Positions 34,050-46,504 of a stretch of DNA of 64,000 nt are shown piece by piece. The stretch covers positions 50,737,825-50,801,824 of the forward strand of contig OY997591.1 of NCBI GenBank assembly GCA_963921825.1, read 5' to 3'. A program made the position numbers and the translations under genes. This stretch comes from Erodium maritimum (lineage: Eukaryota; Streptophyta; Magnoliopsida; Geraniales; Geraniaceae). Positions within the stretch are counted from its first letter, which is position 1. Each line of letters starts with the position of its first letter. The notes beneath the pieces were generated by a model, which ran no database searches, was not told the DNA's origin, and was given only the letters and a program-made list of their open reading frames with translations.

Positions 34050-36951
34050 GCTGGACCGGACTGGGCCGGTCAGAAGACCGAGCCCAACCCAGCGAGACGG
34101 GCCCGGCCCACACCAGACGAGCTCGATAGCCGGCCCACGCGAGACACGCCCTAAACCCTACTCGACTCTTCAGCGTCATTGCGCACTGCGTTTCCCGAGG
34201 AAACACACAGATCTCTCTCCCTCATCTCACACGCCTCTCTCTCTCGCGAACCCTCCTCCTTCTCCTGACCTTCTCAACGCCGGCGACACCCCCTCCCGGC
34301 CTCGAAATCGCACCGCCATGACACGTGAAGGACATCGCCCTCGCCACGGTCGTCCACCACGCCCAGTTCGAGCAACACCAGGGGTGCATCGAGGGCTCCG
34401 TCTTCCCGAGTTCCTCGGGCGATTTCAGACTCGATTCGAATCGTCCTGGACCGTCTGTTGACAGTGTCAGGCACCAGCAACGCCGGGGGAAGGTGCCCGA
34501 GTCGCCAAGAGTTGTGCCTCCCCGTGCCTTTCCAGATCTCGAACGTCCGCGTCGTCCCGTCACCGGAGAAGGCACGAACCGTACGATTGTACACAAGGGT
34601 CGCCGGTTCCGTGAGTTCTCGCCGTCAGCGCCATCGCCGAAGCTCTGTGAGCTCACCGTCGGGCGTCCGTCCTCCCTCCAAGCTTCCTGCCGGCGCCGCC
34701 ACGGAAGAAGGAGCTGAACCCTAGCACCGCCCGTGCAAGGGTCGTGACTGGATGAGACCGTGTGGGTCTTGGGCCAGACAAATCAAGGTGGGCCTTAGGA
34801 CGGGCTAGACCAAGCATCAGCCCAAGCTGAGCCAGGTTGGGCCTGGGTCTGGGTTTCGGATCCGGGTCAAATCCGGGTCAGACTTTTAATTAATTATTTA
34901 TTTTGATTTAAATGGTTAAAAATGGATAATTAAAAGACAATTTTGGTCAATTCAGAGGACCTTTGGACAATTACCGGTTTTGATTGGACTTTTTATTTGT
35001 CAAACCTAGACGGGACTTCGCCCGAGAAGACGAAGACCACTCCGGAACCCGTGTGAAGAACGGAGGAGAGACTGATAGACTGTACGTCAGAGTATTATTA
35101 GAGGAAGACCACAAGGTAGGGGAAATCCTAACTACTCGAGCAATTTCAATAATAGTATGCATGTTAGGTTAATAAAATCGGAAAGGTCCTAGAATTGCAT
35201 ATAGGATGCGAATAACTAGAATAATCGTCCTTCAATTACTAATAATCGGATGTGTCTAGAATGCATGCTTAGGATGAGAATAACTAGTGTAACTCGCTTT
35301 CAATATTTGGGAATTGATTTACTGGTAGAGAGGTCGTGATGAGGCCTCGGATTAGTTGTTGTGTTAGGTTCACATGCTTGATTGCTTAAGTAGAATAAGT
35401 TAAGAGTCTAACGAAACTAGCTAAATCGTATGCTTGACTGATTGAGTGAATGTTTACATGATTGGTTGAATGATTGAATGCTTGAACGGATGATCGAGTA
35501 TGACTGATTGTGCCAAATGGTACGATCAGGTGATTGATGGACCGATGGTTCGTGACAGGTAAGTATGACGGTAAGGGTAATTGTGGGTATGAATCCCGTG
35601 TAGTGTGTATTGATGAACGTGTGTACTTCTAAGATTGATGATTAAGTGAATGTCTTTGATGTGTTGTGGTGAAAGTGTGATCCGATAAGTGTTGATTGGT
35701 GGATAAGTTATAGTGTATTTTTCCTTATTCTTATTCTTATTCTTGAAATGTTTGGTTGTTCGATTTGGTACTACACCAGGGGGTAATCCGGTGGTGTTAT
35801 GGTCGTTGGAGGTTGCCAGATTCTATGGGATATCGGTTTGTTATTGGAGCCTGAGGGCATCAGTTATTGGATACTACGTGGATTGGTTATTGGAGCCTGA
35901 TGGCATTGGTTATTGGACTTTATGGGATATTGATTATTGGAGCCTGAGAGCATTGGTTATTGGAGATGGACTTTACGAGACAGTTGGTTGGATTACTTCG
36001 TGAGAAATGGTTACTGAGGTTTCACCCAAGTGTACGCGTCCCACGGGAGCACTACCTTGGTTCCCTATGACTTATGGTCCTTTGAAGGCATTTCCGAGAA
36101 TCCCGACGATGAGCATCCCTATAGGATGGTTTCCGGTGCCTCGATGTATGTGCCTCCTCTGGACCGAGGGAAAATCTGATATGATATGGGTACTCTGATG
36201 GATCGGAATATGGGAACCGATGTGATCCCAGAATCTACCCATGGATCGGAGGCTTGAAAAAGCGAGTGGTTGGCGTGATATTAATTGCTCCCATTTTAAT
36301 GAGTTATGATTCGTTATAGTATTTTCATGGAATCTTTTAAGTTACTGTTATCGTTGAAAAAGCGATATTATTTCATTACACTGATTCCATATCTTTTCAT
36401 TGATTAATAGTGTTTACTCGTTCCCAGTTGTGATGGTTTTCTATTTTATTATAATGTTCTCTATTTGTTCTCTGTGAAGTTATCGTTATTCTTGAGAATG
36501 CGCTATTATTCTCGTTGCTTTTTATTTGTTTATTATATCTTTTGGTCTAAGGGTTTTATGCACTTTTGTGACATCGATCTAAAGCAATTTTATTATTAAA
36601 CTTGGAGGCTAAAGTTGTTTACGATTTTCCCTACTGAGCGTAAGCTCACCCCTATTTGTTTATTTATTGTGTGTACAGGTGTACTTGAGATCTGGGGAAT
36701 TCGAGGCTCGGGAGCTTCCGGATGTCTTAAGGGTTGTATTAGAGATGTGTTGGTCCACATTGTTGAACTTTATTTATCCTATGTTACTTGTCAAGTTTTG
36801 ACACTGTATTTGAAATTTAGGATCGAATTATTGAGAAATATTTCGGACTCGCTTTCAGCCTTAAAAGAGTTTATTACTGTTTCGCTACTTTTATCTTGTT
36901 TGTTTCAGGTCACGTCTCGAGTCCGGCCAAAACCGGATTTGGGGCGTGACA
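34050..36951 (+). repeat. Tekay-like Ty3/gypsy LTR (5' LTR, plus strand)
   Basis: This LTR-like sequence reads in plus orientation and ends GGATTTGGGGCGTGACA. A primer-site-like ATTTGGTATCAGAGCC (initiator tRNA-Met type) follows directly at 36952, which identifies it as a 5' LTR. The part near 34050-34260 resembles the U3/promoter side of the other Tekay-like LTRs (GGACCGGACTGGGCCGG, then a CTCTCTCTCTCG leader). Its length, about 2.9 kb, agrees with the family. The internal region is cut short, so the element is broken. Confidence 0.7.
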
Positions 36952-37394
36952 ATTTGGTATCAGAGCCTGGTTTCGTTTGAAACAGGTTTCTAATTTTGAA
37001 CTTGTTTTCAAAACCTCGGACCAACGTCAATTAGGTGGGTAGAGTTAGGAGGTCTAAGTCGTGTACTCGGTGACGCAAGTGAAAACGTTTGATGCGTAGA
37101 GTGGGGACGACACGAGTCCCGATTGTTCAAATGGTTTCTTAAGTTAAATCTCTTGGTTATGATGGTTACATTGCTTGATTGGTATCCTTACCCTATGGAC
37201 TGTAAGATACAGTGATCGGTGAAGCCGAACGGTTGAGATCGATATTGGATTAACGAGCAATGGTCGGACCGTTATAAAGTGGTTGTTGAGTAAATTCCTT
37301 GTAAAGTGTGTTACCGCCGTGATTGGTCGTTCCATGATAGATGAGGTTGAAGGGTTGATCTATTGAAGTGTTGACTTATCGAGGTGTTGATTTA
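36952..37394 (+). mobile_element. Leader of the Tekay-like element
   Basis: Starts with the primer-site-like ATTTGGTATCAGAGCC and continues as about 440 bp of leader without coding potential before running into an inverted LTR fragment at 37395. No gag or pol is present. Confidence 0.65.
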
Positions 37395-37520
37395 CTGAAG
37401 AGTCGAGTAGGGTTTAGGGCGTGTCTCGCGTGGGCCGGCTATCGAGCTCGTCTGGTGTGGGCTGGGCCCATCTCGCTGGGTTGGGCTCGGTCTTCTGACC
37501 GGCCCAGTCCGGTCCAGCAT
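37395..37520 (-). repeat. Inverted LTR U3 fragment, 126 bp
   Basis: This is the reverse complement of 34048-34173 and includes CCGGCCCAGTCCGGTCCAGC. Together the two form a second inverted pair around the LTR, bounding a segment of about 3.47 kb. Confidence 0.85.
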
Positions 37521-38270
37521 CACCCTTTTTCCTTTCTTTCTCTTTCTTTTTTTTATTTTTTTTTATTTTTCTTCTCAAATTTCACTCGTTGCAAAAATCT
37601 ACCCCGGCGTTTCAAGTTTGTGAGAGATTAATCTTTAGTAAGAAGTGGGGTTTTACATTCCCTTTCAATGATTTCGGCCCCTATCAATTCTTCCATTCAA
37701 AAAAGCAAGCTTCTTTTGACTCTATTTAATTCCGGGCCATATCATTTCCATGATTCCGAGGATCCAGTGTCATCGATATATATCCCCCGCACCAGGTGTG
37801 GTCTGCGAGGGTTGCGACCTGACGGGACAAAGGAACACTGGGATTGTAATTCTGACAACGACTGCAGACGGCGCAGGAGCGACGGTGACAGGGAAAAACT
37901 CCATAGCGGCTAGGGGCTAAGACTAGGGTTAGTAAATCAAAGAATCGAGAGAGTTTTACTTTCCGCACTAAGAAAGTGTATCAACCAAAATTTGTGAAAC
38001 AAAAAATTATATAATATAAGGTGCACAAATATAGTGTAGGAATATAGTAAAATCTAGGGCGGAGTATACAATGAGATCCAAGTCTAATGTCATCAACTAG
38101 ACGTAGCTATAATATAGTTAATATAGTTTATGACCAATTTAGATGCAAGAGAAATTGTATGTTACCATCATGTATTTAACTATCATTAATTCATTATCAT
38201 ATGGTTATTATATCAATTCAATTGTTTTAATATAAATTATTTTTGTTTCAATTTATCTTAATTTCAAGTT
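37521..38270. other. Unassigned spacer
   Basis: A pyrimidine-rich stretch (37525-37575) is followed by unrecognised sequence with short open stretches on both strands and then AT-rich DNA. No domain or repeat structure could be named. Confidence 0.4.
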
Positions 38271-38981
38271 AAAAAAGGTTTTTTTTTTAGAAGAACAAGT
38301 TGCAATATTATTATCAAATAAGATTGTTTGATAGACACACATGTGTACCCATCATACAAAAGCAAAGCCAACTAACAAGCAGAAAAGTAAATTGTGCTCT
38401 GGTACTGGGGGCGGACGAAGGGGGTATCTGCGGTAGCGTCCAAGGACACCGATACAACATGCTTCTTCCAAAAGGCATTGGGCGAGCCAACCAAGTGAAG
38501 GGGGAATACTGGTGGACCTACATCTCCCCCGGTATGTCAGCGTGCGTCGTCCTCCCTGGACTGATAATGGTAGGGCTCCTGAACGCGGGTGTGCTGACTC
38601 CGGACTGGCAGGGGAGACAATTATCGACTGATGATGGTGCCATCGCCATCCATCCGCCGGGAAGGGATCAAAGTCGACCCACCCCTCCCCGGGCCACCTC
38701 AGACTCATTCTTGTAGGCGAGGGTGCTTGAAGCCCCCCGCCGATGCTGCTTGTGACTCACCATCTGACGCTTTCGAATCCTCTGACTCGTCCAGAACATC
38801 CTCCCGTGCTAGGCGTTTCTTCCCAGACAATGTCGGGCTCGCCTCATTCTCCAATCATTCAGACGGAATGTCCTCAGTTCCCGTCGCATAGGCCTCATCC
38901 TACTCCCTACGTGAAGCATACCGCGGGGACGGTGTGCGGGGACCACCCCGACCTCCCTTGGTCCTCATCTCCAAGTAGCTC

Positions 38982-41896
38982 TGTCACGCCCCAATTTCAG
39001 CGAACCGAACTCGGGACGCGAACTTTTAAAAACATGAACACTTGAAACCTGTTTTCAATAAAAGCTTTGACATTTCCATTTACTTCTCAAAATAATAGTA
39101 TTTACAATACAAAAACGTCCCAACAAGTGGACAAGGTACAACATCCGTCACTAGACTCAACAAAAGTAAAGACCAGACTCCGCTCCAAGCTCCATGAACT
39201 TCAAGAGCTAACCTAGTCCGTCCGGTGATCAGTACCTGTAGGAAAAGCAGCTAGGGGTGAGCGTTCGCTCACCTCCACGGATAACAGACTGACTATGGCA
39301 TAATTAGCAGAAAAAGCCAGTAACACTAAAACCAAACCCAACACCGGGACTACAATCCCCAACTCAAATACTCAACTGACCCACAACCCGTCACCTTCCT
39401 CAACAGACTCGACACTCGATAAAAACAGTGTAAACCCGACACAACTATCGACGACCTCCTCAAGGACACGACAGAAAGACTACACAACGCCAAACAAGAT
39501 CACAAAGGATCGCACACCAGCTGCTCAATAACCAATCTCAATCAGGTCAGGGTTCGACCTATCGCAATTCCTCGACACGAAGTCGGATCAGGCTGTCGAC
39601 CTTTCAAACTCGCAATTCATCGACACTAAGTCGGATCAGGCTGTCGACCTTTAGAACTCGCAATTCATCGACACTAAGTCGGATCAGGCTGTCGACCTTT
39701 AGAACTCACCACCCCAGGTAACCACAATCACAATCACAGGCAAGTTCAATCACACAGGCACTCAAGACCACTCAAGACACCTCAACAGTCAAGACTCGGG
39801 TTCAACAACCTCACGGGCACTCGCTGCCACTCATGACACTTCAACAGTCAAGACTCGGGTTCAACAACCCCACGGGCACTCACTGCCACTCAAGACACCA
39901 AATTAAATACACGGCTCTCATGGCCACCCAGACTCAACAATAAATAACACGGGCTCTCAAGGCCACCCAAACTCAACAATTAAAATACGGGCTCTCAAGG
40001 CCACCCAAACTCAACAATTAAATACGGGCTCTCAAGGCCACCCAAACTCAACAATTAAATACGGGCTCTCAAGGCCACCCAAACTCAACAATTTAAATAA
40101 AACGCACGCCAACCTCCGGCATACTCGATGCCTCCAACGGTCCTAAAATCACTAGTTTCACAAACAACCTCCGGGCATGGTCATATGCCTCCAGTAATTC
40201 AATTATCGCTAAGTTCTCTGTTCCTACGACACTACTAAGTGTCACATGCTTTTCTCTTAAACGCTACAATCCCGTATCATGCTTTTCTAATAATTAAATA
40301 AATCTACTCAACCCACGACACCCCGGTGTCACATGCAATTCTACTATTAACTTTCCCTAATCAGGGCCGAGATCCGGCTACTTTTCCCTACCTCGTATAC
40401 AATCCCAAAAGCGCTCCAACAACACCCGAAGCACACTCAGTCACTCGCCGAGCTTCCCCTTGCCTCGGTCCGTAGCACGATCTAGAAGAACACAAATTTA
40501 AAGTACTTTTAAACTAGTACGAATAAACCAAAAATTTACATACTTAACGCCCAAACGTAACCCCGACAATGTCGGTCACTCCCAAACTTCCCAATTATTC
40601 GATATTGCCGAAAAAGGACCCGTAAGGGCCAGATTCGCCCGACATGGCGAATCTGCCCGGTTTTGGTTAATTGCCTTCCGGGGCTCCAAAAGCCCCCGTT
40701 TTCGTTTCTACGGTCTTAGAATATTTCAAGGAACCCAACGCACTTGACGGAATTGAATTCCGACTTCTAAGTCAATTAATTAACGTTTAAAGTTTCCCAA
40801 AACCCGTTAATTACAACTTCTCCAAATTAATTCCAAATTTCGATTCGATTAGGAAAAAGTGGTCCGGGGAACGTTTTAAACTACCCGAGTAATTAAAACA
40901 CGAACAACCGAGCACGTGGGCCCCACCCAAAGGGCTTGGCCGTGCCCTAGGGTTTGAGGGAGGGGCTCGGCCACCAAGTGGTGGCTGCTGCCACCTCCGG
41001 CCAGCCACCACATGGCCGGCCGGCCACCACCCACGGTGGCCGGAGCTCCTCCCGAGCCTCCGGTCACCGGAAAACGTGCCCTTACACCCCCAAACACCTC
41101 TAAAACGTCTCCAACACCTCCCAAACTCTACACAACCCTAAGTATTAGTTTAAAACTCAAACCCTAGCTTTCAAGAAAATAAACGAAACGAGAATCGGGT
41201 TAGTGCTTACTCGAGAGGAAGACGAGGGGAAGAGATTTGCTCCTTGCTTCGAATCGATCCAAGGGTTGAAAATCAAACCCTAACTCCACTTCATTTCTTC
41301 TCTCTTCTTCTCCTTCTTCTTCTCTCTCTAAAACCTCTCTTCTTCTTTCTAATTTAATTAAAACTAACAACTAACTCCAAAAACTCCCCCCTTTTACCCA
41401 TGTTCGGCCAACACACCACAACCACCCATTTTCCCCCCAAAACTAACACCACCACATTTAGGACATGTGTCAAGGTGGGTCCCACACCTTTTGAAAAATA
41501 TCTAGTTGATATTTTCCAATCAGATTCGCGAAAAACGGACGTTTCGGGCCCCGAACGGGCACTTTTCCCAAGAAATTTTTAAACTGGACGGGCTTCAAGG
41601 AAACGGACCAACTAAGACCGCTACGACGACGGCTAAGCTTTTCGGGTCCAAAACGGTCCTCGAATGGACCAAAACGTCGCTCGGGTGACTTTTCCAGCGA
41701 AGAATCAATCTTTCCCAAATTGACCAGAAAGTTGCCCTGAGTCCCCCGTAACTCATTTTAGTCGATAACGGGGTCAACTTAAGTCCGACATGACCCTCGG
41801 GGTCAATTTAAGTTAAGTTAAGTGTCTGTCTTAAAATTTTTAAATTTTCCTGTTTTTCGCAGGTTTGACTGACGTTGACCAGAAGTGGTTATTACA
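38982..41896 (-). mobile_element. Tekay-like Ty3/gypsy solo LTR no. 2
   Basis: A 2915-bp LTR on the minus strand, from TGTAATAACCACTTCTGG at 41896 to TTGGGGCGTGACA at 38982. Perfect 5-bp duplications, AGCTC, lie at 38977-38981 and 41897-41901. Both halves match solo LTR no. 3 (60000-62968). It has about three copies of the 48-bp tandem unit, where no. 1 has four. No internal region is attached. Confidence 0.92.
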
Positions 41897-43532
41897 AGCT
41901 CCAATTTGTCCCAAGGATCGTCTTCCCATGCTTAGCCTTCTCGAGGGCCGACCTCGGGATCCCGGGGCTCGCAGCGAGTGACCCTTGACCCCTCCCGCTA
42001 CCGGGCACGACGGGAAAAGATGTCCCGCGCAGCTACATCCATAACAATGATCTAGTAAATGTTCATAAGACACTTTGAGTAGCGTTCACACCTGCGATTC
42101 CGACAGTCGGAACCAAACTTGGCTCTGTAGAGGCAGTCGGATATCAGCCCGGATCCGGATCCGCATGAAATCTCCCCAGCAACGCCCCGATCCGTCCACA
42201 TCCACTGCCTGGCATGTACCCAGGGCACTCCCGATCCGAAATCCCACTTCTCTGTTCCAGGCCCCCACAGGTAGATTGGAGACTCTAGACCAGACCGAGA
42301 AATGGTGCAAGCTCAACTCGCCCACCTGCATGTGAGCCCGCAGGTCTGTAAAGAGCATCAGGGACTCCCAGAAATCCCATGGCTCCCCAGCCAAGACACG
42401 CGCTCGCTCCCGCGCCGTGCGAAAAAAGAATCCAACTAAACCCCCTTCGAGAGGTCTAGCATCCACCTTCATTCCCCACAAGTCCTCCATTCTATCCACC
42501 AGGGATTTCCAGAAAAAATGCTTTGAAGTCAAAACCTTAGCCGCGAGCGCAAACTGAAACTGCCCTCCAGCCTTAGCGATATCCCAGTTGGGATCACCAT
42601 TTCCTTAATACAGAGCAAGAAGAGGCGTGAACCTAGGACAGGCACCCCCCCCCCCCAAGGCCCCACCAAGCTCCCCGAGAGGATCTTCATGGCCACCCGG
42701 ACCTAGCGGATCGTCCGGTCTTCGGGCTTGGACCACCCGCTCCGACCCCGCCCCACCAGCTCCATTCCTACCCGACCCATAACGGGCCGCCCACCTTTCC
42801 ACATCGCCCGGCCCAGATGGCCCATCTCTACCGCCCCGACCCGCCCGAGGGATCCAGTTCCCACAGCCCGGTCCACTTCGACCTGCACGACGCGCATCCC
42901 CCATGAACGTCCCCCCACGGCCCAGCCCAAACCGCTGCTCCAGATCCGGCTCCACCTCGTTAGGGTTGTCCCCTACCTCGGCCACCGCCTTCCCCTTCAG
43001 CCGCCGCCGCTCCTGCGCCGCCGGAGACTACGGAGTCTAACGGAACCCGGATCAGCACCCGGCCCTCCGCCCCGTCTGCATGCAACACCCCCGCCGGGCA
43101 AACGTGCGATCCCCTACGAGCCCGAGTGCCCAGGCCCCTCGCTGGAACCCGACGAGGCTCAGTCACCGCCCTGGTTCGCCCGTCCCCTCCACGAGCCTCC
43201 TCTTCCGTCCGCCGGACCGATGAGAACATCAGATCCGGCTTCAATGCCTCCCTCGCCGTCACCGTCAATTGCGTCGTCAGGGACTCCCTGTCTCCATCCT
43301 TCCCCACGCCGTCGGACAACAACGGGATCACTGGCACCGCCGCCAGTCCCGACACGACCGTCCGATCGATACGATCAGAACGCTCCGCGCCAGCCACCAC
43401 GCCCGCATCCACGACGCATGTACCAGTCGCAGCACCACCCACATGCATCGCGTCCTCCTCCGGATCGACCCACAGAGAAGAAGCACCAAAGAGGCTGGAA
43501 AGTCTCGCCGCTGAGTTCGCCATCACCTCCAA
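41897..43532 (-). pseudogene. DUF4283 / zf-CCHC_4 protein relic
   Basis: Three minus-strand pieces. 42960-43532 is a low-complexity N-terminus (190 codons; starts MEVMANSAARLSSLFGAS). 42086-42532 is a DUF4283 domain, with VDRMEDLWGMKVDARPL, GGLVGFFFRTARERARVLAG, FSVWSRVSNLPVGAWN and WGDFMRIRIRADI. 41840-42073 begins in the knuckle region, with LLDHCYGCSCAGHLFPSCP. The last piece continues past the LTR junction at 41897 only as chance reading. In L1-type elements this part binds RNA. It is broken by at least two frame changes and by the LTR insertion. Confidence 0.8.
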
Positions 43533-43599
43533 AAGCCAAGCCCTAGGGTTTTTTCGCAGAGAGCAAAAACGAGAAAAAAAAAGGTTATCCTTAAATGGA

Positions 43600-44001
43600 A
43601 AAGATGAAATGAATAAATAAAATTACAAAAATAAATAAACACACTAGTCTTCTTAGTTTAATTCTTAGTTCTTCTTTTTCCCGTTTTTTCAAGCTTTTTA
43701 TTTTTTATATGAGGAGATTTCGTCATTAAAAATTAAATCATAATAATAAATTAAAACAAAGATAAAGTATAACGAAATGAATTAATACGATGTGAAATAT
43801 TCGAAAATAAATTGATAATAGTTTAAAACATGGATGATAATAATCTATAATTTCTCTTTATTTTATGGTGACTTTTTGAGACAGGAACAAGAATTAGGAA
43901 TCTGTATTTAGCTAAAAACAAATGATGAACCCTAACTTTACTGCGTATTAGTGGTAAGGTTGGGCTCGTTTTTCCTTACTAGCTTTATATATTTGAACAT
44001 A
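43600..44001. other. AT-rich spacer
   Basis: Mostly AT-rich sequence with short TTAATTTA-type runs. No gene or repeat boundaries recognised. Confidence 0.5.
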
Positions 44002-44425
44002 GGGTAAACTACAAATGTATACTTTGAAGTTGGTACGTTTAACCGATAATTATCTTGAAGTTCAAAAACTATTGATTCATACTCTGAAGTTACAACTTGT
44101 AACTGGAAACTTTTTCGTCAGTTAAAATGACGAAAATACCTTCAATGATTTTTTTAAATATTTTTTTAAAAATAAAACTGAAGTGATTTTTTAAATAAAA
44201 ATGAAGTCATTTAATAAGTATATATATATAACAGAAGTGATTTTTAAATAATTTTTTATAAAATAATTATTGAAGTGTAGTTGAGGGTATTTTCATCATT
44301 TTAGCTGACGGAAGGAGTTTTTAGTTACAAGTTGTAACTTTAAAGTATGCATTAATAGTTTTTGAACTTTAGCGTAAACATCGGTGAAACGTGTCAACTT
44401 AAGAATAGTAATTTGTAGTTTACCC
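44002..44425. mobile_element. Mutator-like MITE, 424 bp
   Basis: Starts GGGTAAACTACAAATGTATA and ends GTAGTTTACCC, with long inverted arms of about 170 bp that share GTCAGTTAAAATGACGAAAA-type sequence. Perfect 9-bp duplications, TTGAACATA, lie at 43993-44001 and 44426-44434. It is related to the fold-backs at 26201-29513 (same TGACGAAAAT core and same AAATAAAACTGAAGTGATTT filler). Non-coding. Confidence 0.93.
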
Positions 44426-44434
44426 TTGAACATA

Positions 44435-46022
44435 TACAGGTATAAAGCTCCTATTTTTCTTGATGTATACACATCATCCTCTCATTATCATATTTGATAA
44501 AGTTAAAACTTCCCCATCAAATGGATAATATAAGTATGTAAATGTCACTACTAGCTGCAGGTCGTGTCTTTTATCTAATTTGATCACAAACCAACCATAC
44601 CGAGTAATGCGCAAGTAACCGATTAATTGGATGCCCTAATTATAATTAAAAGGATTGTTGGTCATAATAACAAGCAGTAGTCCTGATAATATTATTGAAG
44701 ATAATGGGAGACTAATTCAATTACTTGGTAAAACACGCATTTCTTCGTAGACTTTTGCAACTAACAATAATATTAAATATTAATCGCAACTAAACAATTA
44801 ATTAAGACAAGCATCGCATTGCAAATTTCAATTGAAGGCAACGATCAGAAGTTGACAGTTGCACGACATACCGCACTCGTCGCGCTACTTGTCTTGCTTG
44901 TTCATACAATTAAGGAAGGATTCATTCGACTGAAGTACTTCTCCCCACAACGGCTCGTTACTCTTCTCAATCAATAAGCCCAACAGTTGAGTTGGTGCTA
45001 GTTTGGTGGGCTTGGGCCTGGTAGAAGTTGGCTAATTAAGCTAGGTTTTATTTGAGTTGAGAAATGCGTATTAGGTCGTCTAAATGTAGACATGATGAAT
45101 TGGGCTGTGTCTGAAATTGAGCTGGCCTTCTTTATATTCGTAAGACCATGATGACCATCTTTGAGGAAAATGATTAGAATATTGGAGGACCGATTCAATT
45201 AAAAATTCAAACTGATAGATCATAGGTTGAAGATGAATCGCTTCGAAGAGGGGATGAGCCATTGAGAAGATAGATAAAAGCTGACTTACTAGGGAAAAAT
45301 TTGATAAATTGATTTTTTTTTAGAGAGAGTGGGGTTTGAACTCGGGTCCATGAGGTACAAAAATCTGGTACCATACTAAAAACCAACTCAACTAAAAACT
45401 CAAACTGATGGTTCAAGGCCTAATTGTAATTATATTCTAATAGGTTAAGCTTTAAGAGCATCAATAATCGACAGTAGAGAGAAGGGCATCGATTAGTCCA
45501 AAAATGATCCTTAGGTCAAGCGTTGTTGGATACCAATCGAGCAAAAGGGATCGAAATCGGTCAACGTGAGTATCGGCCAACATCGACGTTAAGAGGTCGG
45601 TTAATTCTAGCATGTCCTAATAGCAAGCTTACACATGGCACCAATTTTCTTTTTTGAAAAATAAAACAATCATTAGGACCAACGATCATATATTCAAATT
45701 TCATATATTAGATTACGGAAAAAAATCAACAAAATATTAATTTCCCTACAAACACTCGAACAAGCATCTTGAACGTGGACATAAAGAAAAGGACATGTAT
45801 ATGATATATTAATGTTGTCGATGAAGTTAGGGGAAGTTTCGTCAGTTGGCTCGGAAGGGTACAATTCACAAGAGCGTGATGAACTTCATCGATTTTGCAT
45901 TGAAATTCCTAGACTAGGAACTGTAGACGTTTTTTGGGTTCAAGGACGGATAAGAAAGTTGGGCATAAGTCGTGCTGAGGAGGCATTATGCAAACTTTGT
46001 TTGAAGCAATTTGTGTCACAAA
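44435..46022. other. Unassigned spacer left of CACTA-2
   Basis: Mostly AT-rich. A possible tRNA-derived SINE lies within it (see separate entry). An open stretch starting at 45812 contains EVSSVGSEGYNSQERDELHR and runs into the CACTA-2 end. It could be the edge of an interrupted host gene, but I do not recognise it. Confidence 0.35.
45310..45470 (-). repeat. Possible tRNA-derived SINE
   Basis: The minus strand has a pol III B-box-like GTTCAAACC (in GAGTTCAAACCCC), about 30 bp upstream of it TATGGTACCAGA, and a short A-run after CTCTCTCT. A similar piece (CAATTAAAAATTCAAACTGAT) lies at about 45197-45217. The layout fits a plant SINE, but no target duplication was confirmed. Confidence 0.3.
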
Positions 46023-46039
46023 CACTACAAGGGATTGTT

Positions 46040-46440
46040 ACTTCTAAGACTAACATATGGCGTCTTAGAGGTTAGTTATGGCGCCTTAGAAGTTAGCGCT
46101 AAAACTTCTAACACGCCAGAGTCGGGCGTGTTAGTGAATTTCCTGAAATAAACTTCTAAGAAGTCATATACAACGTCTTAGAGGTTTTAACACTTCTACA
46201 ACGCAAAATATGGCGTCTTAGAGATTTTAAGGCTTCTATAACATCATATTTGGCGTCTTAGAGGTAATAAAACCTCTAAGACGCCATTGTTGATGTGGTA
46301 GAAGTTGTTAAACCTCTAAAACGCTTTAATGGACGTTGTATAAGAGTTAAAACCTCTTAGACGCCTTAGATGACGTATTAGAGGTAATACCACCTCTATA
46401 CTTCTCCAACGGGATAGATGTGTTGAAGTAGTATGTATGG
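46040..46440. repeat. Subterminal repeats of CACTA-2
   Basis: About ten copies, in both orientations, of a 12-15 bp motif with core CTCTAAGACGCCAT / ATGGCGTCTTAGAG, with variants such as CTCTAAAACGC and ATTTGGCGTCTTAGAGG. Such arrays next to the CACTA termini are the known binding sites of the TnpA-like protein in En/Spm. Confidence 0.85.
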
Positions 46441-46504
46441 ACGTTGTAGAAGAAAAACGCAGAAATTAAAAAAAGTATTCATAAAACCACTACACCAGGT
46501 TTGC

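Larger units (their letters stand above)
38279..43576 (-). mobile_element. LINE ORF1-like retrocopy (DUF4283 plus zinc knuckle), split by a solo LTR
   Basis: The minus strand carries an A-tail (T-run at 38279-38288) and a low-complexity 10-bp direct repeat, AAAAAAGGTT, at 38271-38280 and 43577-43586, which looks like a target duplication. Without the solo LTR at 38982-41896 it is about 2.4 kb. It encodes a DUF4283 domain and a CCHC-type knuckle, the N-terminal modules of plant L1 proteins, but no endonuclease or reverse transcriptase is visible. It may be a truncated LINE or a non-autonomous derivative. Confidence 0.68.

Noticed and set aside
34222-34724. Long frames on both strands in the inverted LTR region
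   Set aside because: High GC LTR leader sequence; the frames conflict with each other and show no known domain.
38300-38716. A 138-codon plus-strand frame
   Set aside because: It lies antisense to the 3' part of the LINE-like retrocopy, next to its A-tail. No domain was recognised.
42728-43546. A 272-codon proline/arginine-rich plus-strand frame
   Set aside because: It is the antisense of the DUF4283-type protein relic in very GC-rich sequence. The composition explains the open frame.
45310-45470. A functional tRNA gene
   Set aside because: Only a B-box-like segment is present. No cloverleaf could be drawn, and an A-run follows, so it is at best a SINE.
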